From the NCBI GenBank assembly GCA_964632005.1, contig CAZWAP010000079.1, forward strand, positions 1 to 6,326: DNA of 6,326 nucleotides, written 5' to 3'. This document shows positions 5,789-6,326 of this stretch, piece by piece. The notes below the pieces were generated by a model. The model searched no databases, was not told the origin of the DNA, and saw nothing but the letters and a program-made list of their open reading frames with translations. This DNA is from CAZWAP01 sp964632005 (GTDB lineage: Bacteria > Planctomycetota > Phycisphaerae > Sedimentisphaerales > Anaerobacaceae). The stretch's first letter is position 1, and the number at the start of each line of letters is the position of its first letter. The position numbers were made by a program, and so were the translations under genes.

Positions 5789-6158
5789 AGTTGCCTGTCT
5801 TGCGGAGTTGCCACTTGCCGGCTTGCTGGCGGGTAAGCTGGAATTGCCCCTGAAGAGTTTGGCCCTTGAACTGGAGCAGTATGAAGTCGGAGTTGTCTTC
5901 GAGGAGCTCGTAGGTTCCGCTATCGACGATTTTGACGTTGCCGAGGCCTTTGTTGACGCTGCCTTCGTAGGTAAGGAACTTGAGGGGGTGGTCGAAGATT
6001 CTGACGGCCGGAGTCGCTTGGTCTGCGAGCCGGTGCGGCGGCAGCTCAAGGCGATATGTTTGCAGGAGGCCTTCGTTTCTCAACATAAGGTCCCAGTGAG
6101 TCGGCTGGTCTTGCCGGCTGTGTTCGTGGACGACGAATTGTCTGGCGGTAGATTTCAT
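5787..6158 (-). CDS. Stand-alone LigD 3'-phosphoesterase-like domain protein (LigD_N family)
   Basis: A 123-aa protein that is essentially a single domain, resembling the N-terminal 3'-phosphoesterase (PE) domain of the NHEJ ligase LigD. That domain trims 3'-phosphates and 3'-ribonucleotides from DNA ends. Matching blocks in order are FVVHEH (8-13) with His11 and His13, His21-Trp-Asp23 in THWDLMLR, DHPLKF (56-61) with His57, YEG (64-66), GNVKIVDSGTYE (73-84), and a final strand pair LQFKGQTLQGQFQLTR (95-110). Compared with the Pseudomonas enzyme as I remember it, Arg52 is replaced by Met25 and Tyr88 by Phe61. No ligase or polymerase domain is attached and no Ku gene is in view. ATG 6158 is chosen because homology begins there; GTG 6227 would add 23 residues with no family resemblance. 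Neither start has a Shine-Dalgarno site. Activity is unproven. Confidence 0.85.
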   Translation of the reverse strand: MKSTARQFVVHEHSRQDQPTHWDLMLRNEGLLQTYRLELPPHRLADQATPAVRIFDHPLKFLTYEGSVNKGLGNVKIVDSGTYELLEDNSDFILLQFKGQTLQGQFQLTRQQAGKWQLRKTGN

Positions 6159-6265
6159 ACAGGGTTCTGGGGCCGATGGGCCGCCGGCCTGTGCGAAGCG
6201 GCTGCGAAGGCTGCCGGGCGCGACCACAAGGCGAAGTCTGGCGACCCACGAGTTTGTACACCGGG

Positions 6266-6293
6266 ATTATAGCCGTCCCTGAGCGGGATTCAA
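6266..6293 (-). promoter_or_regulatory. Sigma70-like promoter for the LigD-PE-like gene
   Basis: On the minus strand, -35 TTGAAT (6293-6288, 4 of 6) and a perfect -10 TATAAT (6271-6266) are separated by 16 bp. Transcription would begin near 6259, leaving about 100 nt of GC-rich leader before the ATG at 6158, or about 31 nt before the GTG at 6227. The rest of 6159-6326 holds no gene I can support. Confidence 0.55.
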
Positions 6294-6326
6294 GGTTCAA
6301 CGAATGGTTTTGTTGGAAGATGGAAA

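Noticed and set aside
5047..5814. A 255-codon minus-strand frame opposite the CDF transporter
   Set aside because: It is antisense to a gene with intact CDF transport and cytoplasmic metal sites, and its translation is Arg/His/Pro-rich with no family resemblance.
5778..6272. A 164-codon plus-strand frame longer than the minus-strand LigD-PE-like gene it overlaps
   Set aside because: The minus-strand frame carries a recognisable family pattern over its whole length. The plus-strand one has low complexity (Ala, Glu, Leu, Val) and no motif.
6301..6326. Possible start of a plus-strand gene at the right edge (ATG after GGAAG)
   Set aside because: Only two codons would be visible and the purine stretch abuts the ATG, so a gene cannot be supported.
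1..6326. Search for a novel multi-gene defence, mobile or biosynthetic system
   Set aside because: All genes but the cut-off first one fall in known families, mostly housekeeping. There are no repeats, transposases, recombinases or toxin-antitoxin-like pairs, and the co-oriented cluster shows no shared specialised function.

Overview
The window is a compact, GC-rich stretch of bacterial chromosome whose gene content and protein style point to Planctomycetota, probably the class Phycisphaerae. The clues are the C-terminal signature of the cut-off first gene, a Bacteroidetes-like sugar-phosphate mutase, weak or absent Shine-Dalgarno sites at several starts, and a small stand-alone LigD-type phosphoesterase. 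This assignment is inference from remembered family resemblance, with no marker gene to confirm it. I see no insertion sequence, phage gene, CRISPR array, tRNA or rRNA.

Layout. (i) 1-420, plus strand: the last 139 codons of a protein that starts outside the window, probably a GspK-like or pseudopilus-associated planctomycete protein, followed by an intrinsic terminator at 447-478. (ii) 434-1255, minus strand: an inositol-monophosphatase-family phosphatase, convergent with the first gene. Its last codons contain that gene's terminator. (iii) 1256-1314: a short divergent promoter region in which two opposed sigma70-like promoters appear to share one -10 sequence. (iv) 1315-5742, plus strand: four tightly packed genes, a DUF2752 membrane protein, serA (3-phosphoglycerate dehydrogenase, 529 aa long form), a glmM-like phosphohexomutase and a cation diffusion facilitator. 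The gaps are 27 nt and 62 nt, then a 17-nt overlap, so they probably form an operon, possibly with an internal promoter before glmM. (v) 5787-6158, minus strand: a 123-aa stand-alone LigD 3'-phosphoesterase-like domain, convergent with the transporter, with a good promoter about 100 nt upstream.

How the genes relate. SerA commits 3-phosphoglycerate to serine synthesis, and the mutase probably supplies glucosamine-1-phosphate or a similar sugar-1-phosphate for the envelope. The CDF transporter exports divalent metal, by motif most likely zinc. These are mainly housekeeping functions, and their co-transcription does not define an obvious single pathway. I did not find a convincing undescribed multi-gene system. 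The most useful second looks are the LigD-PE-like protein, which lacks two residues important in the canonical enzyme, the shared-element divergent promoters with a near-leaderless start, and the DUF2752-serA pairing.
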